Assembly: GCF_000381885.1 (NCBI RefSeq)
Contig: NZ_KB907211.1
Coordinates: forward strand, 186,001 to 250,000
Reading direction: 5' to 3'
From: Actinomadura atramentaria DSM 43919
Lineage (GTDB): Bacteria; Actinomycetota; Actinomycetes; Streptosporangiales; Streptosporangiaceae
DNA length: 64,000 nucleotides
Shown here in pieces: positions 1-8,436 of the stretch. Within the stretch, counting starts at the first letter, position 1, and the number at the start of each line of letters is the position of its first letter. The translations under genes and the position numbers were made by a program. The notes beneath the pieces are model-generated. The model did not search any database. It saw nothing but the letters and a program-made list of their open reading frames with translations, and had not been told where the DNA came from.

Positions 1-1
1 G

Positions 2-991
2 CTCGCGCTGTCGCCGCCGTTCGTGCTGCTCGTCGTCCTGACGGGCGGCGCGGTCCTGATCACGAACGGGTCCATGCCCGCCGCGGACCTCCTGCCGTTC
101 CTGCTGCTCGGCCTCGGGCTGACCGCCCCGGTGGCCGCGCTCGGGCACGGGTTCGACGACATGCAGGCAGCCCGGCGCGCGCTCGGCCGCATCCGGGACG
201 TGCTCGCGGTGCGGCCGCTGCCCGAGCCCGCGCGGCCCGTCGCGCCGCGCGGGCACCGGGTGGAGCTGCGCGACGTCCGGTTCGCCTATGAGGACGGGCC
301 TGACGTGCTGCGCGGCGTCGACCTGGTGCTCGAACCGGGGACGGTCACGGCGATCGTCGGCCCGTCCGGCAGCGGGAAGTCGACGCTCGTCCAACTCCTG
401 CCGCGCTTCTTCGACCCGACGGGCGGCTCCGTCCGCCTCGGCGGCGTGGACCTGCGGGAACTGGGCAGCGCGCGGCTCTACCGGATGGTGTCGTTCGTGT
501 TCCAGGACGTCCGGCTGCTGCGGGCGTCCGTCACCGACAACATCGCGCTCGCCGTGCCGGACGCCGATCCGGACGCCGTCGTGCGCGCGGCGCGGCTGGC
601 GAACATCCACGACCGCGTCCTCGAACTGCCGCGCGGCTACGAGACGGTCCTCGGGGAGGAGTCGGGCCTGTCCGGCGGCGAGGCGCAGCGGATCGCGCTG
701 GCCCGCGCGCTGCTCACCGACGCGCCCGTCCTGGTCCTGGACGAGGCGACGGCGTTCGCCGACCCCGGGACCGAGCGGGCCGTCCGCAATGCGCTGGAGA
801 CGCTGCGCGGCGACCGGACGATCCTCGTCATCGCCCACCGGCTGGAGACCGTCGCCGGGGCCGACACCGTCGTCCTGCTGGACGAGGGCGCGGTGGTCGA
901 GCGCGGCGCGCCCGCCGAACTGCTGGAGCGCGACGGGGCGTTCGCCGCGTTCTGGCGCTCCCACCTGCGAGAAGAGGAGAACGCCCGATGA
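2..991 (+). CDS. ABC transporter, fused membrane and ATPase half (5' end outside window)
   Basis: The reading frame is open from the first bases of the window, so the true start and most of the membrane domain lie to the left. What remains is the end of a transmembrane region followed by a complete nucleotide-binding domain. That domain has Walker A GPSGSGKST, a Q-loop (FVFQD), signature LSGGEAQR, Walker B VLVLDEATAF and an H-loop histidine (AHR). The stop overlaps the start of the next ABC half-transporter by 4 bases (ATGA), so the two are translationally coupled and probably form a heterodimer. In the IrtAB/YbtPQ family such pairs import siderophores or export small molecules. The substrate cannot be read from this sequence. 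Confidence 0.9.
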   Translation, partial: LALSPPFVLLVVLTGGAVLITNGSMPAADLLPFLLLGLGLTAPVAALGHGFDDMQAARRALGRIRDVLAVRPLPEPARPVAPRGHRVELRDVRFAYEDGPDVLRGVDLVLEPGTVTAIVGPSGSGKSTLVQLLPRFFDPTGGSVRLGGVDLRELGSARLYRMVSFVFQDVRLLRASVTDNIALAVPDADPDAVVRAARLANIHDRVLELPRGYETVLGEESGLSGGEAQRIALARALLTDAPVLVLDEATAFADPGTERAVRNALETLRGDRTILVIAHRLETVAGADTVVLLDEGAVVERGAPAELLERDGAFAAFWRSHLREEENAR

Positions 992-2709
992 TCCGGACGC
1001 TGCTGCGCGTGCTGGGCGACGAGTACGCCCGGCCCGTCCGCCGCACGCTGGCGCTGCTGGCGGCGGCGGCCGTGGCCGAGGGTTTGGCGTACGGGCTGCT
1101 GGTCCCCGTCCTGCGCGCCCTGCTCGGCGACGACCCGGCGGACGCCCGGCCGTGGCTCATCGCGTTCGGCGCGGCTTTCGCCGGATACGCGGTGCTGCGG
1201 TACTTCAGCGACCTGTCGGGGTTCCGCGCCGGGACCGTGCTGCTGCGCGGCATGTACCACCGGCTCGGCGACCACCTGGCCCGGCTGCCCGTCGGCTGGT
1301 ACGGCGCGGGCCGCGTCGGGGAGGTGTCGGTGCTGGCCAGCCGGGGCGTGCTCCAGGCGATGAGCGTGCTGGCGCACCTGCTCGGGCCGTTCGTGTCCGC
1401 GTGCGTGACGCCGCTGACGATCGTCGGCGTGATGCTCGTCTTCAACTGGCAGCTCGGGCTCGCGGCGCTGGCCGCCGTACCGGTCGTCGCGGCGGTGCAG
1501 ATCTGGACGGGCCGCGCCACGGCCGCCGCCGACGCCGCCCGGCACGACCGCGACCACGACGCCGCCGCGCGCGTGGTCGAGTACCTGCGGGCGCAGCCGG
1601 TGCTGCGCGCCGGAGGCCGGACGGGCGAGCGCTTCGGGCTGCTGGACGACGCGCTGCGCGGGCTGGAGCGCACGTCCCGCCGAACCGTGCTGGCGGCGCT
1701 GCCCGGGGTGCTCGGCCTGACGGCCGTCGTCCAGGCGGTGTTCACCGCGCTGCTCGTCCTCGGCGCGGCGCTCGCGCTCGGCGGGCGCGTCGGCGCGGCG
1801 GAACTGCTGGCGGTGCTCGTCCTCGCCGCCCGGTGCGCGGACCCGCTGCTGTCGCTGGCGGAGGCGGGCGGCAAGCTGCGCGCCGCGCGCTCGGAGCTGG
1901 CGCGGCTCGACGCGGTGCTGAGCGCCGAGCCGCTGCCGGAGCCGCGCGAGCCCGTCCGGCCGCGCGGGCACGGGCTGGCGTTCGAGTCCGTCACGTTCCG
2001 GCACGGCGACCGGACGGTCCTCGACGGCCTGTCGCTGACGGTGCCGGAAGGGCGGCGGCTGGCCGTCGTCGGCCCGTCCGGCGCGGGAAAGACGACGCTG
2101 CTGCATCTGCTCGCGCGGTTCTACGACGTGGACGGCGGCGCGGTGCGCATGGGCGGCGCGGACGTCCGCGACATCAGCACCGACGTGCTGATGGCGCAGG
2201 TCGCGGTCGTGTTCCAGGACGTCTACCTCTTCGACGGCACGATCGAGGAGAACGTCCGCCTCGGCCGTCCCGGCGCCGACGACGCGGCCGTCCGCGCGGC
2301 GGCGACGGCGGCCGGGCTGGACGAGGTCGTCGCGCGGCTGCCCGGCGGCTGGGCGGCGGGCGTCGGGGAGGGCGGCGCGCTGCTGTCGGGCGGCGAGCGG
2401 CAGCGCGTCTCGATCGCGCGGGCGCTGCTGAAGGACGCGCCGGTCGTCCTGCTGGACGAGGTGACGTCCGCGCTGGACCCGGTGAACGAGGCGGCCGTCC
2501 ACGCGGGCGTCGAGCGGCTGATGGCGGGCCGGACGGTCGTGCTGGTCGCGCACCGGCTGCGGACCGTCCGGGGTGCGGACCGCATCGTCTTCCTGGACGG
2601 CGGCCGGATCGCCGAGGAGGGTGACCACGACGAACTGCTGCGCCGCAACGGCCGCTACGCCGAGTACTGGCGCGCCTCGGCGGTGGACGCGGGAAGCCCG
2701 GCAAGCTAA
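988..2709 (+). CDS. ABC transporter, fused membrane and ATPase half
   Basis: This 573-aa exporter-fold half transporter has a six-helix membrane domain (about residues 1-310) and an ATPase domain (about 325-565). The ATPase carries Walker A GPSGAGKTT, signature LSGGERQR, Walker B VVLLDEVTSALD and an H-loop AHR. Glu follows the Walker B Asp, so this half looks catalytically competent. It starts inside the stop of the preceding gene, which encodes the presumed partner. Its own stop codon lies inside a perfect palindrome (2706-2728) in front of a TetR gene. The pair resembles IrtA/IrtB and YbtP/YbtQ by size and arrangement. The transported compound is unknown. Confidence 0.9.
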   Translation: MIRTLLRVLGDEYARPVRRTLALLAAAAVAEGLAYGLLVPVLRALLGDDPADARPWLIAFGAAFAGYAVLRYFSDLSGFRAGTVLLRGMYHRLGDHLARLPVGWYGAGRVGEVSVLASRGVLQAMSVLAHLLGPFVSACVTPLTIVGVMLVFNWQLGLAALAAVPVVAAVQIWTGRATAAADAARHDRDHDAAARVVEYLRAQPVLRAGGRTGERFGLLDDALRGLERTSRRTVLAALPGVLGLTAVVQAVFTALLVLGAALALGGRVGAAELLAVLVLAARCADPLLSLAEAGGKLRAARSELARLDAVLSAEPLPEPREPVRPRGHGLAFESVTFRHGDRTVLDGLSLTVPEGRRLAVVGPSGAGKTTLLHLLARFYDVDGGAVRMGGADVRDISTDVLMAQVAVVFQDVYLFDGTIEENVRLGRPGADDAAVRAAATAAGLDEVVARLPGGWAAGVGEGGALLSGGERQRVSIARALLKDAPVVLLDEVTSALDPVNEAAVHAGVERLMAGRTVVLVAHRLRTVRGADRIVFLDGGRIAEEGDHDELLRRNGRYAEYWRASAVDAGSPAS

Positions 2710-2728
2710 GTTATGCGCCGTAACTTAG
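2706..2728. promoter_or_regulatory. TetR-type operator palindrome
   Basis: Perfect 8-bp arms CTAAGTTA and TAACTTAG are separated by 7 bp. The site overlaps the TAA stop of the ABC gene and ends 18 bp before the TetR start. A single site here would let the TetR protein control its own gene and the hydrolase behind it. The palindrome is seen directly; binding is inferred. Confidence 0.6.
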
Positions 2729-2746
2729 TTCGGAGGGTGAGCGCGG

Positions 2747-3466
2747 ATGGCGGCGGGCGGCGGACGGCGCGGCGGCAGGCCCCGGGTGGTGACGGTCGAG
2801 GAGATCGTGCGCGCCGGCCGGGAGGTCGGCCTCGCGGACCTGACGGTCGCGGCCGTCGCGGCCCGCCTCGGCGTGTCGCCGGCGGCGCTGTACCGGCACG
2901 TCGCGGGGCGCTGGGAACTGGAACGGCTCGTCGGGGAGAGCGTCCTCGGCGGGCTGGACCTGGTCGAGGACCCGGCGGACGGCCTGGAGCGCCACCTGCT
3001 CGGCTTCGCCTGGCAGCTCCGGTCGTACACGGTCGCGCATCCCGGCCTCGCCTCGTATCTTCAGGCGCTGTTCCCGCGCGGCGAGTCCGGGCACCGGCTG
3101 CTCGCGACGGAGGTCGCGGCGCTGCGGCGGCGCGGCTACGCGGCGGACGCGGCGATGGTGCTGGCGGGCGCGGTCGCGACGCTCGCCATCGCGCAGGCCG
3201 CCGCCGAGGAGCGCGAGGCGGCCGCGTTCGGCCGCCCCGGGTACGCCGAGCAGCGGCGGGACGCGGTGGACCGGATCGCCGCCGACCCCGACCTCGGGGC
3301 CGCGCACACCGGGCTGCCGCAGGTGTCGTTCGGCGAGTTCTCCCGGCTGCTGCTGACCGCGTCGATCCGCGGGCTGCTCGCCGCCGCGCCGCCCGGCCGC
3401 CCCGTCGCCGGGATCGTCGCCGCGCTCACCTCCGACGCGGAGTCCGATCTGGGCGGACCGCAGTGA
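2747..3466 (+). CDS. TetR/AcrR family transcriptional regulator
   Basis: The 239-aa protein has an N-terminal helix-turn-helix (about residues 25-65; TVAAVAARLGVSPAALYRHV) typical of TetR proteins and a helical ligand-binding C-terminal part. The ATG is preceded by GGAGGG about 10 bases upstream. A perfect palindrome lies just in front (2706-2728), which is probably its own operator. The stop overlaps the GTG start of the alpha/beta hydrolase by 4 bases, so the two are co-translated. It may also control the ABC pair ahead of it. The inducer is unknown. Confidence 0.88.
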   Translation: MAAGGGRRGGRPRVVTVEEIVRAGREVGLADLTVAAVAARLGVSPAALYRHVAGRWELERLVGESVLGGLDLVEDPADGLERHLLGFAWQLRSYTVAHPGLASYLQALFPRGESGHRLLATEVAALRRRGYAADAAMVLAGAVATLAIAQAAAEEREAAAFGRPGYAEQRRDAVDRIAADPDLGAAHTGLPQVSFGEFSRLLLTASIRGLLAAAPPGRPVAGIVAALTSDAESDLGGPQ

Positions 3467-4347
3467 ACCAGCACACCCAGGGCGTTCCGGAGTGGGTGCC
3501 CACCCGCGACGGCCGCCGCCTGTACGCGATGGCGCTGCCCGGCCCGGGCGGCGCCGCGCCGACCGTGGTGTTCGAGGCCGGGAGCGGCGCGTCCCGGTCC
3601 TCGTGGGCGGGCGTGCAGCCGACCGTCGCCGGGTTCGCGCGGGCGATCGTCTACGACCGCTCGGGCCTCGGCCGGTCCGCCCCCGACCCGGCCGGGCGCA
3701 CCCTGGACCGGCTGGCCGACGACCTGGCCGACGTGCTCGACCACTTCGGCCCCGGGCCGTTCGTGCTCGTCGGGCACAGCGCGGGCGGCCCGATCGTCCG
3801 GCTGGCCGCGTCGCGGCGGCCCGGCGCGGTCGCCGGCCTGGTCCTGGTGGACCCGGCCGACGAGGCCGCCGACGTCATGTTCACCCCGAAGTTCCGCCGC
3901 CGCGAGCAGACCGCGCTGCGCGCCGGGCGCGTCCTGGCCCGGCTCGGTCTGCTCCGGTTCCTCTACCGCTCGCTCCTCGACGCGGCCCCCGCCGACGACG
4001 TCCGCGCCGATCTGCGCCGGGAGGCGTTCGGCCCCGGCGCGCTGGCGACGCAGACCGAGCAGGCGCGGACGTTCCTGGACGAGCTGGAGACCTGGCGGAC
4101 GTCGCCGCCCGACCTCGGCGACATCCCGGTCACCGTCGTCTCCGGCGGCCTCGCCCGCGCGGGCGACGGGATGCCCGAGGACGTCCGCGCCCAGGCCAAC
4201 GCCGCCCACGCGCTCCGCGCCGGGCTGTCCCCGCGCGGCCGCCACGTCGTCGCCGAGCACTCCGGCCACTACGTGCCCGTCACCGAGCCGGGCCTGATCG
4301 CGGACGAGATCGAACGCCTCGTCCTCGGCGCGCCCGCCGGCGCCTGA
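3463..4347 (+). CDS. alpha/beta hydrolase
   Basis: The 294-aa alpha/beta-hydrolase-fold protein starts at a GTG that overlaps the TetR stop. The nucleophile elbow VGHSAGG (about residue 107) gives the catalytic Ser. A C-terminal HSGHYV supplies a candidate His, and an Asp lies in the usual region (LVLVDPAD) or later. The N-terminal part (VFEAGSGASRSSW) has the usual oxyanion-loop region. No signal peptide is seen. An esterase, lactonase or epoxide-hydrolase-type activity is possible but the substrate cannot be assigned. An in-frame extension upstream to 2713 overlaps the TetR gene and is not a credible start. Confidence 0.85.
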   Translation: MNQHTQGVPEWVPTRDGRRLYAMALPGPGGAAPTVVFEAGSGASRSSWAGVQPTVAGFARAIVYDRSGLGRSAPDPAGRTLDRLADDLADVLDHFGPGPFVLVGHSAGGPIVRLAASRRPGAVAGLVLVDPADEAADVMFTPKFRRREQTALRAGRVLARLGLLRFLYRSLLDAAPADDVRADLRREAFGPGALATQTEQARTFLDELETWRTSPPDLGDIPVTVVSGGLARAGDGMPEDVRAQANAAHALRAGLSPRGRHVVAEHSGHYVPVTEPGLIADEIERLVLGAPAGA

Positions 4348-4380
4348 CGTCCAGCCGCGGCCCTGCCGGGCGAGGCGGCC

Positions 4381-4470
4381 GGCGGGTACCTCGCCGCGGG
4401 CTTCGTCGTCCTCGGCGCTGGTCGCCACCGTGCTGATCCCGCGCACGCCCGTCCCGGCCGGCTCCACCGG
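4381..4470 (+). pseudogene. possible relic of an MFS transporter C-terminus
   Basis: The 134-bp gap between two convergent genes contains a hydrophobic reading, GGYLAAGFVVLGA, which continues as LVATVLIPR after a one-base frame change near 4418. Joined, this looks like the last membrane helix and basic tail of a drug-exporter-type MFS protein. There is no start or upstream body. This may be a decayed fragment, or chance in G+C-rich DNA. Confidence 0.3.
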
Positions 4471-4481
4471 GAGCAGCCGGG

Positions 4482-6149
4482 TCAGAGCGCGCCGCGCAGC
4501 TCCCGCTTGAGGATCTTTCCGACGGGGTTGCGCGGCAGCGCCTCGCGCAGTTCCAGCCGTTCGGGCAGTTTGTAGGAGGCGATGCGGCGGTCCCGCAGGA
4601 ACGCCGTGACGTCCGCCAGCGACGGCGGCGCGGCCGGGTCCGCCGGGACGACGACCGCGCAGATCCGCTCGCCCAGCACCGCGTCCGGGTACCCGACGAT
4701 CGCGACCTCCGCGACGCCGGGATGCTCGGCGAGCAGGTGCTCCAGCTCGGCGGCGGCGATGTTCATGCCGCCCCGGATCACCAGGTCCTTCGCGCGGTCC
4801 ACGTACCGGATGAACTCGCCGCGCTCCCCGGCGATCTCGAAGACGTCCCCGGTGCGCAGGTAGCCGCGCTCGTCGAACGGGCTGGCCAGGCCCGCGCCGT
4901 CGAGGTAGCCCGCGAAGACCTGCGGTCCCTTGATCCGCAGCTCGCCGGGGCGGCCGGGCTCCTCGACGTCCTCGCCGGTCGCGAGGTCCACGACGCGCAT
5001 GTGCGTCCATGTGGACGCGCGCGTGGACCAGGCGATCCCCGGCACGCCGTAGCGCGGGAAGAACCGCGCGCGCTGCTCGGGATCGGGCACGTCGTAGGGG
5101 TCGGTGAGCATCCCCGCGCCCTCGTTGGAGCCGAAGAAGTTGATGACGCCGATGCCGTGCCGTTCCTGCCAGCCGCGCACCATCGCGGGCGACAGCGGGG
5201 CCGAGCCGGAACCGATGCGCGTCAGCGACGACAGGTCGGTCGAGGCCAGCAGGTCCTCGCGGTCCAGCAGCATCGTCAGCAGCGCGGGCGCGGCGACGGT
5301 GTAGGTGACGCGTTCGCGGGCGATCTGCGCGAGGAACGTCGGCAGGTCGAACGGATGGTGCTGGACGAGCACGCCGCCGACGAGCAGCCACGGCAGGAAC
5401 AGCCCCGCGAACCCGGCCATGTTCACCATCGGGAACGGGTTGAGCAGCACGTCGTCGCGCGTCATGCGCGGGGCCTCCGCGCACACCGACGCGACGGCGA
5501 GCCAGTCGTTGTGGCAGCGCGGCACGCCCTTCGGGGTGCTCTCGGTGCCGGACGTCCAGCAGATCGTCACGCAGTCGTTCGGGTCGGCGTCGTGCGCGGC
5601 GGCGGGCCCGGCGGGCAGCGCGAGTTCCGCGTCCATCGGGACCGCGCCCGCCGGGGCTCCCGCCCCGTACGCCAGGACGAGCGGCAGCCCGAGCGCCACC
5701 GCCTCGGCGGCCGGGGCCCGGTCGCCGAACCGGGCGACGGTGATGTGCGCGGCGAACCCGGCGAGCTTCGCGAGCTGGGACGTCTCGTGTTCGCGGTACT
5801 GCATCGGCAGCGGCGACACGATCAGCCCGATCCGCCAGCACGCCAGGTACAGCGCCACCTGCTCGACGGTGTTGGGGAGCTGGACGCCGACGACGTCGCC
5901 CGGCGCGAGGCCCCGGCGGAGCAGGACCGCCGCCGTCCGGTCGGCCTCGGCGTCCAGCTCGTCCCAGGTCAGGCGGCGCGGGTCGAGGCCGACGAGCGCC
6001 GCCTTGTCGGCGGGGTCCACGACCGCGACGCGGCCGGGATTCTCGCGGACGCGCGCGCGGAACAGCGCGTCCAGCGTGTCCGACCCCCACCAGCCCTTCG
6101 CCGTGTACTCGGCGACGCGCCCGGCGGGGTGCAACTGCCGTGGTGCCAC
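4482..6149 (-). CDS. acyl-CoA synthetase (AMP-forming), class I adenylate-forming
   Basis: The 555-aa ANL-superfamily ligase activates a carboxylic acid as an acyl-AMP and then passes it to CoA. The P-loop is TSGTESTPKGVP (about residue 195). Later motifs are FFGSNEGAG, YLRTGD, a hinge region YVDRAKDLVIRGG and the C-terminal catalytic Lys in NPVGKILKREL. The length is normal for fatty-acid or aromatic-acid CoA ligases. It is the last gene of a leftward operon after the thiolase and LLM oxidoreductase and starts 10 bases after the LLM stop. The context suggests degradation of a lipophilic acid. The chain length cannot be read. Confidence 0.9.
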   Translation of the reverse strand: MAPRQLHPAGRVAEYTAKGWWGSDTLDALFRARVRENPGRVAVVDPADKAALVGLDPRRLTWDELDAEADRTAAVLLRRGLAPGDVVGVQLPNTVEQVALYLACWRIGLIVSPLPMQYREHETSQLAKLAGFAAHITVARFGDRAPAAEAVALGLPLVLAYGAGAPAGAVPMDAELALPAGPAAAHDADPNDCVTICWTSGTESTPKGVPRCHNDWLAVASVCAEAPRMTRDDVLLNPFPMVNMAGFAGLFLPWLLVGGVLVQHHPFDLPTFLAQIARERVTYTVAAPALLTMLLDREDLLASTDLSSLTRIGSGSAPLSPAMVRGWQERHGIGVINFFGSNEGAGMLTDPYDVPDPEQRARFFPRYGVPGIAWSTRASTWTHMRVVDLATGEDVEEPGRPGELRIKGPQVFAGYLDGAGLASPFDERGYLRTGDVFEIAGERGEFIRYVDRAKDLVIRGGMNIAAAELEHLLAEHPGVAEVAIVGYPDAVLGERICAVVVPADPAAPPSLADVTAFLRDRRIASYKLPERLELREALPRNPVGKILKRELRGAL

Positions 6150-6159
6150 GATGCCTCCC

Positions 6160-7134
6160 TCAGACCAGTGCCCGGACGCGGGCGAGCGTGCGCTCCCCGC
6201 CCGGATCGTCGTCGGTGCTCGCCGGGATGACGACCACCTCGTCCGCGCCCGCCGCCGCGTACTCGGCGAGCCGGGCGCGGACCTCGGCGTCGCCGCCGAG
6301 CAGCCCCACCGACGCCGCGACCTCCGGCCCGACCGCCGCGAGCAGGTCGCGCGGGTGCGGCCGGGTGCGCGCGAACGCCACGAGCTCCCCGAACCCGGCC
6401 TCGGCGAACATCTCGCCGTAGCCGGGCGCGGCCAGGTACCCGACGAGCCCGCGCCGGACCTGCTCCAGCGCCGCCGGGGACGGGTCCACCGCCGCCGTCG
6501 CCCAGACGGCGACGCGCGGCGCGGGCCGTCCGGCGTCGGCCGCCGCCGCGCGCAGGTCGCGGACGAGCGCGGCGGCGGACGCGGGCGTGACCAGGTTCAG
6601 CACCATCCGGTCGGCGTGCGCGGCGGCGGCGCGCACCGCCGCCGGGCCGAACGCCGCGACCGTCAGCGACGACTTGGGGGCGGGCAGTCGCAGCCGGTAC
6701 CCGCGCGTCCGGACGACCTCGCCGTCCTGCGTCACCTTCGCGCCGTCCAGGAACCCGCGCAGCGCCGTCGCGGACTCGCGCAGCGCGGCGGCGGGCCGCC
6801 GCCGGTCGCGGCCGTGCCACTCGCCGACGACGACCGGGCTGGACGTGCCGATCGCGACGTCCACCCGGCGGCCGGTCAGCTCCGCGACGGACGCGACGCC
6901 GCGCGCGATCGACATCGGGTCGCGGACGGCGACGGCGAGCGGCCCGAGCGTCAGCGAGCAGCGCTCGGTGCGCGCGGCGGCGGCGACGGCGAGCGCGAAC
7001 ACGTCGTAGGTCGCCATCTCGCCCAGCCACAGTTCGCGGTAGCCGAGCCGGTCGGCGGCGGCGACGGTGGCGAGCGCCTCGCCGGGGACTCGGTCCTGCC
7101 AGTAGCCGGGCGCGGCGGCCAGATCGGGCATCAT
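6160..7134 (-). CDS. LLM-class F420-dependent oxidoreductase
   Basis: This 324-aa luciferase-like monooxygenase-fold protein has the typical TIM-barrel strand patterns LGYRELWLGEM, LTLGPLAVAVRDP, GRRVDVAIGT and a C-terminal GADEVVVIPAS. Such actinobacterial proteins usually use F420 and oxidise or reduce hydrophobic substrates; the cofactor here is inferred from the family. It lies between a thiolase and an acyl-CoA ligase in one leftward operon. Two ATGs stand side by side at the start (MM). The 43-bp gap upstream contains an A+T-rich stretch (about 7141-7158) that could hold an internal promoter. Confidence 0.85.
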   Translation of the reverse strand: MMPDLAAAPGYWQDRVPGEALATVAAADRLGYRELWLGEMATYDVFALAVAAAARTERCSLTLGPLAVAVRDPMSIARGVASVAELTGRRVDVAIGTSSPVVVGEWHGRDRRRPAAALRESATALRGFLDGAKVTQDGEVVRTRGYRLRLPAPKSSLTVAAFGPAAVRAAAAHADRMVLNLVTPASAAALVRDLRAAAADAGRPAPRVAVWATAAVDPSPAALEQVRRGLVGYLAAPGYGEMFAEAGFGELVAFARTRPHPRDLLAAVGPEVAASVGLLGGDAEVRARLAEYAAAGADEVVVIPASTDDDPGGERTLARVRALV

Positions 7135-7177
7135 GCGGGCAAACTACAATAAACGAAGTGATCCGGCCAGGGGCGCC

Positions 7178-8365
7178 TCACAGCCGCTCCACCAGCACCG
7201 CGACGCCGAGCCCCGCCGCGCCGCTCACCGCCGCGACGCCGTAGCGCCCGCCGCGCCGCTCCAACTCCTCCACGCAGCCGCCGACCATCACCGCGCCCGT
7301 CGCGCCGAACGCGTGGCCCATCGCGATCGTGCCGCCGTTCGGGTTGAGCCGGTCCGGCCCGGCGCCCAGGTCGCGGCGCAGCCGCAGGCACAGCGCGGCG
7401 AACGCCTCGGCGAACTCGAAGACGTCGATGTCGGCGGGCGTCAGCCCGGCGCGGGCGAGGACGCGCTCCACCGCCGTCTGGCCCGCCGTCAGCATGATCA
7501 CCGGATCGGCGGCGGCCGTCGCGGACGCGACGATCCGGGCGCGCGGCCGCAGCCCCGCCGCCTCGGCCGCCGCCGCGTCCCCGAGCAGCAGCAGCGCGGC
7601 CCCGTCCGCCAGCGCGGGCGAGGTGCCGACCGTGTGCGGGTGCCGGATCTCGCCCGCCTCGGGGTGCGCGGCGAGGGCGAGGGCGTCCTGGCCGTCCGCG
7701 CCGAGGCCCGCGAACGCCGGTTCCAGCGCGGCCAGCGCCTCGGCGGTCGTGCCGGGCCGGACGAGTTCGTCGCGGTCCAGGCCCGCGACCGGGACGACGC
7801 TGCGCGCGAACGCCCCGGCCGCCCACGCGCGGGCGGCCTTCTCCTGAGTCTCGACGCCGTACGCGTCGAGTTCGTCGCGCGTCCAGCCGTCCAGCGTCGC
7901 GTTGAGGTCGGCGGCGACGCCCATGTGGACGGACCCGATCCGCCGCACGACGTCCGGGTCGCGGAAGAGCGGCCCGCCGTCGCTGAACATCGGCACCCGC
8001 GACGTGCTCTCCACGCCGCCCGCGACCGCGAGCCCGAGGTCGCCCGCCCTGACGCGCGCGGCGGTCTGCGCGACGGCGTCGATCCCGGACGCGCAGAACC
8101 GGTTCAGCGTCGCGCCGGGCACGCCGTCGCCCCACCCGGCGAGCAGCACGGCGGTCCGGGCGAGGTCCGCGCCCTGCTCGCCCGACTGCGACGCGATCCC
8201 GAGGACGACGTCCTCGACGGCCGCCGGGTCCAGCCCGCGCTCGCCGAGCGCGTCGAGCAGCGCCACCACCAGGCCGGTGGGGGAGACGCCGTGCAGGGCG
8301 CCGCGCGGGGAGCCCTTGCCGCGCGGGGTGCGGACGTAGTCCAGGACGTAGGCGTCGGAGGTCAT
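7178..8365 (-). CDS. thiolase family protein (acetyl-CoA acetyltransferase type)
   Basis: The 395-aa thiolase has the N-terminal catalytic Cys in NRFCASG (about residue 88) and the active-site His in NGGTIAMGHAFGATG. The second catalytic Cys near the C-terminus, normally in a C-x-G-G/G-x-G motif, is replaced: the sequence reads AAVSGAAGLG. Family members with this change may have altered or condensation-only chemistry. I chose the ATG at 8365, which has AGAGGA upstream, over an in-frame start at 8407. It is the first gene of the leftward thiolase/LLM/ligase operon and is divergent from a second thiolase. Confidence 0.85.
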   Translation of the reverse strand: MTSDAYVLDYVRTPRGKGSPRGALHGVSPTGLVVALLDALGERGLDPAAVEDVVLGIASQSGEQGADLARTAVLLAGWGDGVPGATLNRFCASGIDAVAQTAARVRAGDLGLAVAGGVESTSRVPMFSDGGPLFRDPDVVRRIGSVHMGVAADLNATLDGWTRDELDAYGVETQEKAARAWAAGAFARSVVPVAGLDRDELVRPGTTAEALAALEPAFAGLGADGQDALALAAHPEAGEIRHPHTVGTSPALADGAALLLLGDAAAAEAAGLRPRARIVASATAAADPVIMLTAGQTAVERVLARAGLTPADIDVFEFAEAFAALCLRLRRDLGAGPDRLNPNGGTIAMGHAFGATGAVMVGGCVEELERRGGRYGVAAVSGAAGLGVAVLVERL

Positions 8366-8436
8366 CGGGGCCGTCCTCTCGCTGGGTGACTCTGTTAGTT
8401 GTAGCATCGCCGCAGGACGAGCCGGAGGGGGCTTCG
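8366..8436. promoter_or_regulatory. divergent promoter region between two thiolase genes
   Basis: The 71-bp region separates two divergent thiolase operons. It contains an A+T-rich patch GTTAGTTGTAGC (8394-8405). A related stretch with TTGTAG (minus strand, about 7143-7158) lies ahead of the LLM gene, and a TTGTA element lies ahead of the Baeyer-Villiger gene (about 14587). A shared regulator is possible, but I see no strong palindrome here. Confidence 0.35.
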
